A DNA stretch of 64,000 bases from Petunia secreta (Eukaryota; Streptophyta; Magnoliopsida; Solanales; Solanaceae), in NCBI GenBank assembly GCA_029990175.1, contig JARKIP010000049.1, positions 11,510,001 through 11,574,000 on the forward strand, in the 5' to 3' direction. Every line of letters starts with the position of its first letter. Position 1 is the stretch's first letter. The notes below the pieces were generated by a model, which saw only the letters and a list, made by a program, of their open reading frames with translations, was not told the origin of the DNA and searched no databases. A program made the position numbers and the translations under genes. Of the stretch, positions 1 through 12,014 are shown one piece after another.

Positions 1-712
1 GGCTGGGGTTAAAATAACATTTAAAAGGCGTTTTAAAATAATGGTATGCATGAATTCTGATGATAGATAAATGTGTTCATAAAACGGTTAAATTTTACAA
101 AAGATAGGTTGAAATAACATAACGTTAATCTTACCATACCACCGAACAAATTCAATCACAGCGCAATCAGTGCCAACAAATTTCAAGCAAGCAGCACATA
201 TTTAGCAAGTAATCGCATATTGGACAGATAATTGACATGTGGCAACCACAAGTAATTGGGCGTAAATAAAAAATGCGAACGCTTCCTAACCCGTAAGGTG
301 CCTCTTTGTGCCAGAGGTGGGCCTAAGACGCGCAAACAAGTGGTAACGAAAAATAGTTCATGCCAGTTTTGAGCAATTCAGATTTAGAGTAAGTGATAAA
401 TAGTAACAATAATTGATAACAATCGGCTCTCCGCCTCAACATTGCAATTCCATTATCCCAACTAACTTCCAAAAAGCTAGTGTCAACTCGAAATTCTAAC
501 ACTACTCATGCTCTCCACAACATCTGCACCAAATTTCTGAACCCAAATGCCTAAAACCTGAAACAAACCTCTATACCTTTCGCAAACATCAACGCTCCAC
601 CAAGCACAACTTCCAATTATTTTACAACATCCAGGGATGAGATTTCCAATTGCCTTCACAATACCAGACTGCAAATCATGAAAGACGCCAATTGGCCTTT
701 CAAAAAATAAAA

Positions 713-1040
713 CCTCACTGGTCCTCGGCTTTAGTCAAGCCTCTCAGCTTCCTAGGTTTTGCAAGGCTCACAGACCTTGTTCATAGGGCTCCTCACTGGT
801 CCTCGGCTTTGAACAAACCTCTCAGTTTCCTAGGTAGCCAAGACCGCACTGGTCTTCAAGGAGGGACCCCACTGGTCATTCAAAGACACAGGGGCTTCGC
901 TCTCCTAGTATGCGACAAGCATATTTCAATTTTTATAAAGTTGCAGCTGGATAATCAACATAGGCCTGCACACACGCAAAGCCATTCACGAGAGGGACCC
1001 CACTGATCCTTTTAAAGACACCAGGGGCTTCGCCTCTTAG
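713..1040. repeat. Degenerate tandem repeats in the Ogre-like leader
   Basis: Two short motifs are each present twice. One begins CCTCACTGGTCCTCGGCTTT at 713 and again at 791 and ends near CTAGG. The other begins GAGGGACCCCACTG near 861 and again near 993 and includes AGGGGCTTCGC. The open frame across 650-1006 on the plus strand is a by-product of these repeats and has no domain. The rest of 1-1816 shows nothing coding. Confidence 0.6.
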
Positions 1041-1816
1041 ATCTCACTACACCAGGCCATCTCCAAAACACAATCCAACCAAATCCGCCTAACTTTCCCC
1101 CCGACTACAATTCTACCTTGTTCACAAAAATCTGCATTATGATCTCAATTCTGCTAAATTCTTCCATTTTCTGACCTAAAAGACAACATAGGAGACAAAA
1201 TTCTAAATCTGATTTTGCTCAAAACATGGTTAGGACTGAGGATTCGTTATCACACAGCACATAATATGCATTGTCGTTGGGTTCAAGAACCCGTTGACAA
1301 AAGGGCGGTTTCCTAACTATGGAGGCGGTACCAAGGACCGGGTCCAGACTAAGGTGTAAATGCATGCATGCTCCTAAAAGCTCCATCTAAGAGTGGGCTA
1401 ACGGTTGAGGCTGATAGGTGAGTGGCAGGCGGCTTCGTGGTCGAATAACTCCCACGACAATCCGCCGGTACACCAACTCGTCAAAGGGTTCTTTAGTGGA
1501 AGAAATTGCGGGTGCGTATGCACACACCTCGCGGATATTTGAGTGAGAATGCAAGAGGTTCCCAGGAGTGGGGGAAGTATGAACGGAATGCCAGTTTATA
1601 TGTGCACAAAGCGGGTGTAGTGACATGCTTTCGTGACACACAACAATCAATTAAATTAACTAAGCATGCTCGCAAATAAACAGTAGATATAATCATGCCA
1701 ATTTCAACATACGAACGCAATAATTAAATAAGCTACGCATACTAATATCGGCATACAACTCAAACAATACAAACAAACAAATTCGTGAAAGCCTTTTGGT
1801 TAGAACCATTTGCGTA

Positions 1817-1834
1817 TCCCCAGCGGAGTCGCCA
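1817..1834 (-). other. Retrotransposon primer binding site (tRNA-Arg type)
   Basis: On the minus strand the sequence TGGCGACTCCGCTGGGGA lies three bases after the LTR terminus. It starts with TGG, as a complement of a tRNA 3' CCA end does. As I recall, Ogre/Tat elements use a tRNA-Arg primer with this pattern. The tRNA identity is from memory; the position and TGG start are seen directly. Confidence 0.65.
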
Positions 1835-2149
1835 CGCTGTTGAACCCCAAAAATTACCCTTTCTTGGAGAAAAGATAAGTTTCGGGTGTATTTCAACAAA
1901 ATGGGATTCCAAAGGGTTTTCTTTGGAGTCGCCACCTAATTTAAGGATTATTAGGAACCTAAGTTAACTAAAGAGTGCAATTTTATTCCTTATTTAAAGG
2001 AAAATAATTCAGAGATTCTGAGGTAAGTGGTTCTTTTATTTCCTAAAGAAGGTCCCTTGCGGGAGCACTTTCGAAAATCCGCTAAATGCGGTTAATCCGG
2101 CGATTTTCACGAATTTGTTAAGGGTAATAGAATTAATTTTAACTAAGGA

Positions 2150-2650
2150 TAAATGAATAATATAAATAAGACAAGATTTTAATTATGCCGATGCTTAGAT
2201 AAATAAATGATCCAATTTAAGATTAATTAAATGAATAATGAAATAATAATCAATTAATTAATTAATAAAATAAAGAAAGGTTAAATGGCGTTAGATGATT
2301 ACATAAACTCATTGGATAAATAATTGGATGATAATAAAGGATTAATTAATTAATTGATTGAATTAATAGATAAATAAATAAACAAATAAATAACTTAATT
2401 AAATAAATGAATACTTGCCAATTTTAATTAAATAAAGGAGTAAATGAATAATAACCGATTAATTAAATGAAATAAATGAATAAATATTTAATTGATTAAA
2501 TAAATGATTAATTGAAATTAAATAGATTAGGTTAAGTAAATAAATAAATAAATAAGAGATTAAAATTTAATTAATTAACTAAATAAATAAATTAGATTAA
2601 ATAAATAAATAATTAAATATTAATATAATCAATAAATAAATAATTCAACT
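2150..2650. repeat. A+T-rich low-complexity block (AATA/TTAA-type)
   Basis: About 500 bases are built almost only from short words such as AATAAATA, TTAATTAA and GATTAATT. It lies inside the Ogre-like LTR. No gene or structured element is visible in it. Confidence 0.75.
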
Positions 2651-5475
2651 GCAAATTATGACGAAGGTACGATTTTAATCGAATTTTACTTGCACTCATT
2701 AATCGACAAATGATTCTAAATATCCATAAATAAATTGGCGATTCGCAAAGAAATGATACAAAGCATTCATATAAAAGAAAACAATTTAAGTGATTTACAA
2801 CAATTATTCACAATTCAAAATATCATTTCTATCCTACCGGGCTACTAATCCGGTCTATGGGAAATCCTATACAACATGCATTTTCTAAGGGAGTGGGGAA
2901 AGATGGAGTTTAGAAAGAAGAACCCGGAAGCGCAACTCATAATTTGAGCCTTGGACTTTGCAATTTTTTCTTTCTTTACATTTTCGGGGATATCAGGTCC
3001 CGAAAATGCGGCGCGGTTCAAGTAACTTCGAATGCACGTAGCCATCCCCGTTTGTGAGTTTTATTTCAAACTCGCCCCAAAGAGTGTTCATGCCAAGAAG
3101 AAAATAGAAAAGGATTAATGTCAAAAGATAACATTCTGCATGAAAAAACCAACTTAGTGCCAATATGAATTTTACGGAAAAAGACCATGCTCAGTATCTC
3201 ATAATGAACTCAATCAAACTGACATATTCACCAGAAGGAGTTTAGCAAATAGAACTGAGAAACCAATGAATTTCCAGACTAGATTCTATGGGAACAGACC
3301 ACAAATGTATAAAGACATACAAATTACATAGGAAAGTAAAGCAGACCTCAACTTTTAGCTTTAATCTTACTTGGTTGATAGATATTCTTTATTCAAAGTT
3401 AACAAATGAGTACCAGGAAAGGGTGTTAATACTGTAACCACTCAAGGTCTACTATTTTAGCTTGGCTTCTTTTGACAACTTCTCTTAGTTAAGTATATGA
3501 TCAAATGGTATTATATAAATCACCTTTCTTATTACTGACTCATGAACGAATAAAGAGGAGATGGATACAACAAAATTGGCATTTGAGCATAGCAATAACA
3601 AGTAAAAACTTCAAGAGGCAAAAGTGATCGTATAGAATAAGCTTCTCAGATTTACTACTACTTCCAATTTTAAATAACTCACAGTGCTAACTTTGCTAAG
3701 TTCACATAAGATACTCTTGTTGACTTAGACAATAACTATACATTTCAACAGCTTACTTCAGGCAATAGCTTAGTTACGAAAATGAGAATTTAGTTAAAAA
3801 TTTAATGGGATTTTACAGCTTCCAGGAGATACATTTAACGGTAGAGAAACCATGACAAAAACAGGAAACACAGTAAGTAAAAGAAGTGTACATATCCCTG
3901 CATTCTTTAGATGTTCACAGTGAGCAACAATCATGACAAAGAGGAATTCTCACACATAATTCACACCAAACTATGATATTGTTCAACCATCAAGGACCAT
4001 ATTTCAACTACTGCATTTGTACTTGAATCAATGAGGGATTAGTGACTGGATAACATCTATGTACAAACACGTAAAACTAGTCAAGTGTTCTCTTTGGGAC
4101 ATCTAACTCACAGCAAATAAAGTAGGAACCCATTCCATTTTAAAGCAATATAGACTAGAATTCTTTTAGAAAACTTCTTTTAATGAAATACAACAAAGAA
4201 CAAGAAAACACAATAGAGAATAAGAAATTCAAGCTAATCCATACCAAGAAAACTTCTAACAGTAAGTAGCTAAGATAAGTCCACTCTATAGGGGCTTAAC
4301 ACAATCAACCTCTAACTTGCTAAAACTAACAAAGATCTGACCCTTACAACTCCTCAGCTTAACAGACCCCTGGACAACCAACTAGCCCCTGCAACACCCT
4401 CACATACCACCTAAATAACTTGCCAAAACAGCTTCCATACTCAACTCTAATCAGCAATCCAGGAAAGCAAAACATCTCACCTCACTGCCTTCATACGACT
4501 CACAGAAAACAACTCCTACTCCCCTTCAACTACCAGGAACAACAAACTTCTCCAACCTCTCTTCTGAACAAACAGAAAATAGCTGGAACAATCTGATGAG
4601 AATTCTATGAAACAAATCAGAGAAGACATGGAACTAGGAATAAGCATAGCAGGATGCAGAGCTTAAAGGAAAATTTTAATTTAAAGAACTTGAACAAACC
4701 CAAACAAACTAGCACTAAAATAGCCTGCATACCACTCTACAAGCTATCACTAAACTGCAGGTATAACATCTTCTATGCCTTTTTTTTATTCCATATCGCA
4801 GCAAAGAAACTAGAAATAGCTCTCACCCTGAACCCTCTAAACCAAAACCAGGACCTGAAAAAGACTCCTAAACTCTCTGGACCACTTAAGCAAACCAAAG
4901 CCAACCAAGAATAATTCCTCACCACGCTAATAGCTAAATCCTCTCCAATCAGCCAGCAAAACAGACCCCTGCTACCTCATCTTTCACTCTCTGCACTCCC
5001 TCTTAATATCAGCACACTACCAGACATCACAACTACACCCTACAGCTTCCTCTGACAACCAGAACAAAAGCCAAGCATACACTCAAACCTTCCAGATCCA
5101 CCCTAACCTACTGCAAACAACTTCAGGAACCAGGAACCATCAGATATTCAGACAAAGCCAAATGAAAACAAAAAAAAACTTCAACTAGACATGATAAAGC
5201 TACATACTTTATACATTTCAAACTCAGGGTGCAACCACCTTATAGTCTTTCAGGAATCAACAATCAATTTCAACAAAACATTCGGCTTCTAAATAGCTTA
5301 CAATCATTTTTCATACTTACGCACGTGTAGATTTATAATAACAGAGGTAACACTAGTAACTGTAAATAAAACTCACAAACACAAGTAAGAACTGATACAG
5401 GAACCAAAGCACGCACAAATACATAAAAATGAGAAAAGATTTAGTAGTTCACCTGTTGCAGGGCAGTGAACTGGA

Positions 5476-5551
5476 GCGACGAGTTGACAAATGCGACTCG
5501 AGCACAAGCGACGACTCGAGCAAGAAGATGACTCGAGCAAAGCGACGACTT
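5476..5551. repeat. Small minisatellite, unit about 17-20 bp
   Basis: Three to four imperfect copies of a unit containing GCGACGACTCGAGCAA occur in a row. It lies near the 5' part (minus orientation) of the Ogre-like LTR. It is locally G+C-rich and CpG-rich in an otherwise A+T-rich LTR. Confidence 0.6.
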
Positions 5552-6316
5552 AAACGTCGAAGCAACAACACAAATCGAAGTGAAATAATAAAGGTTGTCT
5601 ATCCTATTTTTTTACTGCTGTTTTTCCCTATGTATTCCTATCTTTTCTGCCTGCCTTAAGAACTGAACAAATAAACATATATACCTGCTAGGCAAGGGTT
5701 TCGGATTTAATTCAAATACCGAGACTAACCTCCCAACGGCTCTAAGGCCTCCTTTATAATTGTGCGAATTTTTTGATACAAAAATCAACAAGAAAAATGG
5801 AATAATTCAGGTAAATTACCCAAAAGATCCTTTTCCACGCTGATTTTTTGTCAAAAATTCCCATTTTGATTCGAATTTAAACTTGGTTGAGGACAAGCTG
5901 GAACCGTACAAGAAGGACAATGCTGGAGGCTTTGTATTCGTCCATGGTACGATCTGATGAGCTGGATTTCGAGTGGGGTAGATTTAGGATTCGCTTTAGG
6001 GGATTGGGGCTCGATTTGGGGAAGGGGAAATGGGCGGATCGGGTTTCTGAAATGGAGGAGGAGTGATTGTGCGTGTATTGTATATGTATGGATTGCAGAA
6101 GTAGGCTAGGTTTAAGAGGTGGGAGCAAAACTAACCCCCTTTTTAAGATAATAAGTAGAAATATTGCGCGGGTGGGATAGAATTTAGGGTAGGTCTTGTG
6201 ATTTTAGCCTTTCTTTTAAAATTAATCAATTACTTTTAACTCTTCAAAATTAATATTAATTTAGAATAATTAGACTTTTAATTTGAACACTTCCGGGACA
6301 AAATTGGGTGTCAACA

Positions 6317-7062
6317 ATATTTAAACACATGTAATAAGCTAATATAATGAGTTAACATCATTACCTGAAGATTTGGGGTAGAAATTCCACTATTTTTCCA
6401 CTCCTTTTTCCCTTTTTCCCTCTATCTTTTCCTAATTTTTCTTGTCTCTGCGTTGGTTGAACTTTTCTGCGTGTATGCTCACTTTGCTGATGCTAAGGGA
6501 TCAAATCTCTTAGCAAACCGACAATGCAATTTTAATTTTTAACTTAAACTTTTTTTTTTTTTTTTTTATAAATTCACTGCGAAGATTAAAATTAAAATGG
6601 AACCCTAGAGAAGTCGAAATGATCCCAAAATTTTCAAGTAAGTTATACAAAATATATGTAATATACTTGCGAAGACGGATCTCAAATCAGACTCCCGAAA
6701 CTCAAGAGGCGAATTTAAAGGAAAAAGTCAAATTATTTAACTTTCGGCATTTTAGCGGAACTTAGCCGAACAACATCGAAATTCACTTTCGAAAGTTTAC
6801 AAAAATTACAAATAATCATACGAACCTAACGGAGCTTTCGGATTTCGAATCGGAGCTCATTCGGCAAAACCGAGCTCGAACATCTCTTTTTTTAATATTT
6901 ATCGCCAATAAAAACTGAAACCTTCTTCCGATTCCTACCAAACGAGGTCTGATTTAGCTCAAATTTTACAGACAGGTCCTAATGGACATTACGAATATTT
7001 TAAAATTATTGACACGCCAATCGGAGTCCTAACTTCCGAAACGACTGATCGAGGTCGTTTCA
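6317..7062. other. Unassigned repeat-like sequence between two retrotransposons
   Basis: No ORF or domain is seen. The stretch contains a run of about 18 T near 6550 and a moderately C/G-rich part (6660-7060) with repeated words such as TTTCGG and CGAAA, which resembles retroelement LTR material. It joins the truncated copia integrase abruptly near 7062. It may be part of another element into which, or beside which, the copia element was inserted. Confidence 0.4.
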
Positions 7063-9130
7063 GTCTTGTTGTGGGGTACACGATTAAGTATTCGACTAGC
7101 TGTAAGAATAGCTTCCCCCACAAGTTCTGGGGTAAACCCAAACTTATTAATGAGGCATTCATCATCTTCTTTAAAGTTCTATTTTTCCTTTCCGCAATCC
7201 CATTATATTGTGGCGTGTAAGGGGCAGTGGTTTGGTGAATAATGTCATATTCCAAACATATTTGTTCAAAAAGAGATTCGTATTCACCATTCCTAGCATT
7301 TCTTATCATTTTTATTCTTTTGTTAAGTTGTGTTTCAACTTCACTTTTGTATTGCTTGAATGCATTTATAGCATCGTCTTTACTACTAAGTAAATAAACG
7401 TAGCAGTAACGAGTGCTATCGTCAATAAAATTTATGAAATACTTTTTTCCACCACGAGATGGTATTGACTTCATATCACAAATATCCGTATGAATTAAGT
7501 CTAAAGGTTCGGAATTTCTTTCAAGTGATTTGTAAGGATGTTTCGCAAATTTAGACTCAACACATATTTGACATTTTGATTTATCACATTCAAATTTAGG
7601 CAATATTTCCATATTTATCAATTTCCGCAAGGTTTTATAGTTAACATGTCCCAAACGTGCATGCCACAATTCATTTGACTCAAGTAAGTAAGAAGAAGCT
7701 TGAACTATATTATTGATAGAAACTGTCACTACATTCAGCTTGAAAAGGCCCTCACTTAGATAACCTTTTCCTACAAAACTATCATTCTTACTTAATACAA
7801 CCTTATCAGAAACAAATACACATTTAAACCCGTTATTGATGAGAAGTGATGCTAACACCAAGTTCTTACGTATTTCTGGAACGTGAAGAACATTGTTGAG
7901 AGTCACAACCTTGCCCGAGGTCATCTTTAGGCCTATCTTACCATAACCTTCAATCTTTGCTGTTGTAGAATTTCCCATGAAGAGTGTCTCATTAGGTCCA
8001 GCGGGAGCATAGCCAGTAAATATATCTTTATTTGCACAAACATGGCAGGTGGCTCCAGAATCAGTCCATCATTCTTTGGGATTTCCTACCAAGTTACATT
8101 CAGAAATCATTGCACAAAGATCCATCTCTTGCACTCCTTGGAAAATAGTATCTTCTACCATGTTTGCTTGACCTTTGTTATTTTTGGCATTCTTTGGGGC
8201 ACGACAGTCTACAGTCTTGTATCCATATTTTCCATAGTTGCGGCAATTGCCCTTGAATTTCTTCTTTTTCGGCTGATTGTTTGGTCCAGAAGGTTTCTTC
8301 CTTTTGTTGTTCTTTGGTGCATCATTTGTCTCAACGATGTTTGCTCCCATTACTGTTGAACTTCCATGATCAACCTTCTTCTCTGCAATCTTGTTATCTT
8401 CCTCGATCCTCAAACGAACAATGAGATCTTCGAGTGACATCTCCTTGCGCTTGTGTTTCAAGTAATTCTTAAAGTCTTTCCACAAAGATAGTAACTTTTC
8501 AATTACCGCAGCCGCTTGAAATGCCTCAATGATGACCAAACCTTCAATGAGAAATTTATTATTAATAGGATAATTAATACTTCTAATAGAAGCATTAATT
8601 TGGATCATACCTTCAGCAATGAGATCATGAATGATCACTTACAACTCTTGGACTTGACTTATGACAGTTTTACTGTCCACCATCTTAAAGTCCAGAAATT
8701 TGGCGGCTACAAATTTCTTCATCCCAGTATCTTTAGTTCTGTACTTCTTTTCAAGAGCAAGCCAAAGCTCCTTCGAAGTTGCAGCAGTACTGTAGACATT
8801 GTATAAGTCGTCCTCCAGTCCATTCAGAATGTAGTTTTTACATAGAAAACCAGAATGCTTCCATGCCTCAATAACAATGAAACCTTCATTTTCAGGAGTG
8901 TCGTATGCCGGGACAAGAACATCCTCCTTAATGAATCGTTGCAAACTCAGCGTGGTCAGATAAAAGAACATCTTTTGCTGCCACCTTTTGAAGTCAATCC
9001 CGCCGAACTTTTCCAGTTTTTCAGCCGGTGCTGGCGCAAGGGCCGGTGCAAATGCAGGGCGGCTGGAGCTTGCACCAATAGAAGTATTTGGTGTACCAGA
9101 AACACCGTTGTTATTTTCTGTGTTCGTCAT
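7063..9130 (-). pseudogene. Copia gag-protease-integrase, truncated and interrupted
   Basis: One minus-strand reading frame runs from ATG at 9130. Gag (UBN2-type) comes first, then a degraded zinc knuckle in which the second Cys and the His are both Tyr. A protease active site DSGAT lies at about 8062-8048, then a gag-pre-integrase block (HARLGH) and the integrase core. The frame is broken by TAA at 8639-8641 and TGA at 8069-8071, then by a one-base loss near 7110 just after the PQNLWG block. In integrase the second catalytic Asp, in the segment that is normally D-x-G-G-E-Y, is replaced by Ala (RNARNGEY); the GIAERKN Glu remains. The downstream frame stops near 7063. It cannot encode a working polyprotein. 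Confidence 0.85.
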
Positions 9131-9261
9131 TATTTTGTAAATAACAATATAAATAGTATTTTAATAATCCGGAAGTTTTTAATCTTCTGAACGGATTAAA
9201 CACACAATAATTTTAATAATCCGTTGAAGTATTTAAATCTTCAAAAACGGAATATTGAATT

Positions 9262-9340
9262 TGGAGTAGAAAATCTTTTCAGATTTTAGTCTCCACAACA
9301 GTTTGGAGTAGAAAATCTTTTCAGATTTTAGTCTCCACAA
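9262..9340. repeat. Two tandem copies of a unit of about 41 bp
   Basis: The unit begins TTTGGAGTAGAAAATC and ends with CTCCACAA. It is repeated directly with almost no change, and each copy contains the small palindrome AAAATCTTTTCAGATTTT. A second, weaker repeat (TTTAATAATCCG...) lies just below it at 9160-9240. Both are in the copia leader/U5 area upstream of gag. Confidence 0.75.
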
Positions 9341-9716
9341 ACAATCTATTATCGATTAGCAGACCAAAATACAAATTAGATTTCTTAAGATTATTATTTG
9401 TCTGTACTTTAGATAATGACCAAAAACAGAAATAGATGAAGTAGAAAAATTTCAACCCAACAGTATACACTGCCCGTCCTTAAGAAATCTAATCCCCTCA
9501 CAGTTACCCAAGGTTTGTGGATTAATTTCTCCCAGAATAGAATGAAATTATCCTCACTGTGATAGCGGTAATTCAAATCACAGTGATCAGCAAACTCAAA
9601 TTATGGTAGCAAATCACACTGACTCAGAACTTACTTTGTTTTGAAAACAAATGCAAAAGTAATGAGAGAGAGAGTATGAAATATTTGGATGATCAAAATG
9701 AGGAAAAATGCCTCTC

Positions 9717-9724
9717 TATTTATA
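9717..9724 (-). promoter_or_regulatory. TATA box of the copia 5' LTR
   Basis: Read on the minus strand the sequence is TATAAATA, about 320 bases inside the presumed LTR start at 10042 and about 590 bases before the gag ATG at 9130. That is a normal U3 position for a copia LTR promoter. Confidence 0.55.
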
Positions 9725-10042
9725 GCCAAAAGATTTGGAGTGAAAAGGCATGAATGTGTCTTTTCATTTTAGTGAAGTGGATGTTCATGAAAGACAGCCT
9801 TCAAGATGGCTGTTCAATGAAAAGGTACATTTTCATTGAAATAATGTTACAGCAGCTTTGGAACTTTGGAATATTTGCATAGGTATTCCACTTTTTAATT
9901 CCGTTACGAAAACGGCCCCAAATCAAATATTGATATAAAATATTAATATTTAATAAATAAATATTAATATAAATATTAATCTTTAATAAATATTCCCTTC
10001 ATTTCTCATTCACACCACTTTACCTTCTTTCCAAACCCAACA

Positions 10043-12014
10043 ATAGATTCTAGTGTTTTTACGAAGCACTTCAGCCTTTGGCTTTCAAACTCTTTCAATT
10101 TGTCTCCTTGCAACACAAATTTGTACAGAGCCTTTGGCTTCCAAACCCTTTCATTTTATCTCCTTGCACCACAATAATGTACAGAGAATTGCTAACGCAC
10201 AGTACATAAAGAGTTTAAAGTTGAGAAGCCTGTGTTTGCATATGTATTTGGTATGTAGTATGGCTTTACCGATAGTGAAAGATGCAGCTACTTGTCCAAA
10301 TGCTCAACCACAGCATTGCAAGCATTGATTAATTGAAATAAGCAACTATAAGAAGTCCACGTTTTTCTTTCTTTTGCAAACTGAATATGGAGATGTCTTT
10401 AAGGTGAATATGGAGATCTAGTTTTCGGGTTATTTTAGTTGGATTGGGCCGAACGGGTCCTTGGATCGAGTCATTGAGTTAGTGAGTTTTAGTTTCCACC
10501 AAGGATATGTATTTAATTGGAAATTTGGGTGAATATCTGATGTGGAGGAAACCGTTGGGAATAGGGTTATGTTTGACCCTATACTTCGATGATAAGGATA
10601 TTTTTGACACTGTTTTGGAACAAGGGGCATATTTGATCTATATCTAATAGTTCGATGGTATATTTGACCCTTTTTCGTTTATATAAATTTATAATTGTTG
10701 ACTAATTCTCTTTAAGTGATTTAAAAATTGGCTAGTCATCAAAATTACTTGCTTAGCCTGCTTTCTCATTAACTCATTGTTTGGTGTTTGGCCCAAGTAT
10801 ATCGTTGTTGTTGCTTTACTTCAAAGTTCACGCAACTTGTACTCAACTTTGAACTTAAAAGTCATTATTCTCTTGAAATTAAGATATCACAAAGGAGGAT
10901 GTACGAGAGTGCCCATAGAAAAAAGACACCTATAAAACCAGGTCATTCACACGCCTTAACTACTTTTTTTTTCATCACACGCCTTAACTACTAAGATAGT
11001 GAAATTGTGAAGGCTTGGTTCGATTATAAACATGTTCGAATCATATAGTTGACATATAAATTGGGATGTTGACTGGACCCAATACTCTTCAAGTTGAGAT
11101 GCAGTTGTAATTGTGTTCAATATTTGCATTGTCAAAACAACAAAATCTTCCACAATTGTTATTTCATTTTTCCAATATTTGTTCAATTTTTTTTTCCTAA
11201 GAATAGCAAGATTACTAGAATTTTATAGAATATTTCTCAATAGAGGAATTAATTAAGCACCCGTGACAAAATGACAAACTGTTCATATTCAAACATTTAT
11301 TGTCCTCATTACATAAGTAGTCAACAAAAAGAAAAAAAAAAGAATAATATCATAATATAAAGAGACTCAATCTTGAGCCTTTGGAGTTTAAATTATGTTG
11401 GCAGCACCTAATGGAAATAAACAAGTGTAAGTTTTACTCTACTACTCTAACCAACCTTATTTTTGGAATATTTCGAATCATGAGAATAATGGATATAACA
11501 TGTGCAAACCATAAATTTATCAATATTTGCTCAAGTAACGCATTTGTCAGGGTCAATTCGATGCCGTTTGATTCTTAACGCATCGTTTAATTCTTCTTGA
11601 CTCAATCTAATACAATTGGAGGTGAATATAGCTCATAAACATCCAGATTCACCTGAACTTAACAATCTTTACAAGTATACATATGTTAAAACTCACTAAT
11701 ATTTCAAAAAAAAAAAAAAATCTAAACCCATAATTCTAAAAATACAATGAGTTAAGTGTTTAAAACTCAACGACTACTCTACTTACATCCGTTGTATGCC
11801 GTTAGTTGGGAGGAAAAGTGACCCATATTTCCAAATATAGAGTACTAAACATGTTCACTGAGAGATATGAGGGACCGAAATAGACTTACCCCAATACATT
11901 AGGGACTACTTAGTATTTTTTTCCTCAAAACAAAATAGAGAGAGAGAGAAGTAAACACCATAACCAAAGCTAAGAGGTGAAATCACAAAAAGGTGTTTTG
12001 GGTTCAAAGTCTTT
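10043..12014. other. Intergenic region upstream of the ECHIDNA gene
   Basis: No gene is recognised. Near 10070-10190 a segment of about 55 bp with GCCTTTGGCTT, CTCCTTGCA and GTACAGAG is present twice in tandem. A run of A lies near 11706. The short frames here (for example 10053-10328 and 11381-11578) have no domain. The last part, with a GA-rich stretch near 11936-11950, is the likely promoter/5' UTR of the gene that starts at 12015. Confidence 0.5.

Larger units (their letters stand above)
1..6316 (-). mobile_element. 5' end of an Ogre/Tat-like Ty3/gypsy LTR retrotransposon (runs off the left edge)
   Basis: Read on the minus strand, the element begins at 6316 with TGTTGACACCC, has one very long LTR ending ...TTCAACA at 1838, then a primer binding site starting TGGCGACTCC, then internal leader down to base 1. 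This order makes the LTR the 5' LTR, with gag-pol outside the window to the left. The LTR length and the PBS type are characteristic of the Ogre branch of Tat elements, which are common in Solanaceae. No gag, RT or integrase frame is visible inside the window, so the lineage call rests on LTR size and PBS only. The base after the LTR is 6317; the partner target duplication lies outside. Confidence 0.7.
1838..6316 (-). repeat. Very long LTR (about 4.48 kb) of the Ogre-like element
   Basis: The ends are a short inverted repeat, TGTTG at 6316 downward and CAACA at 1838, as expected of an LTR. The 3' end lies three bases from a Tat-type PBS. The LTR holds a strongly A+T-rich block (about 2150-2650), a small minisatellite (about 5476-5551) and no convincing ORF. 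The 83-codon minus-strand frame near 5877-6128 and the 76-codon frame near 5429-5659 have no recognisable domain and I treat them as chance. The second LTR is outside the window, so the limits cannot be confirmed by pairing. Confidence 0.65.
7063..10042 (-). mobile_element. 5' part of a decayed Ty1/copia retrotransposon
   Basis: On the minus strand the element starts TGTTGGGTTTGG at 10042, carries an LTR-like segment with a TATA box, then gag, protease and integrase core, and stops abruptly near 7063 in integrase. Reverse transcriptase, RNase H and the 3' LTR are missing. The 3' end of the 5' LTR could not be placed: I see no tRNA-Met-type primer site between the TATA region and gag. The break point abuts unrelated sequence, so the loss is a truncation or later deletion. 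Confidence 0.75.

Noticed and set aside
650..1006. 118-codon plus-strand frame
   Set aside because: It is built from tandem repeats in the Ogre-like leader; no domain, no promoter context.
4654..4914. 86-codon frame rich in Lys/Asn/Leu
   Set aside because: It lies inside the long LTR in A+T-rich DNA with no domain or conserved block.
8042..8359. 105-codon plus-strand frame
   Set aside because: It is the reverse of the copia gag/protease frame and has no domain of its own.
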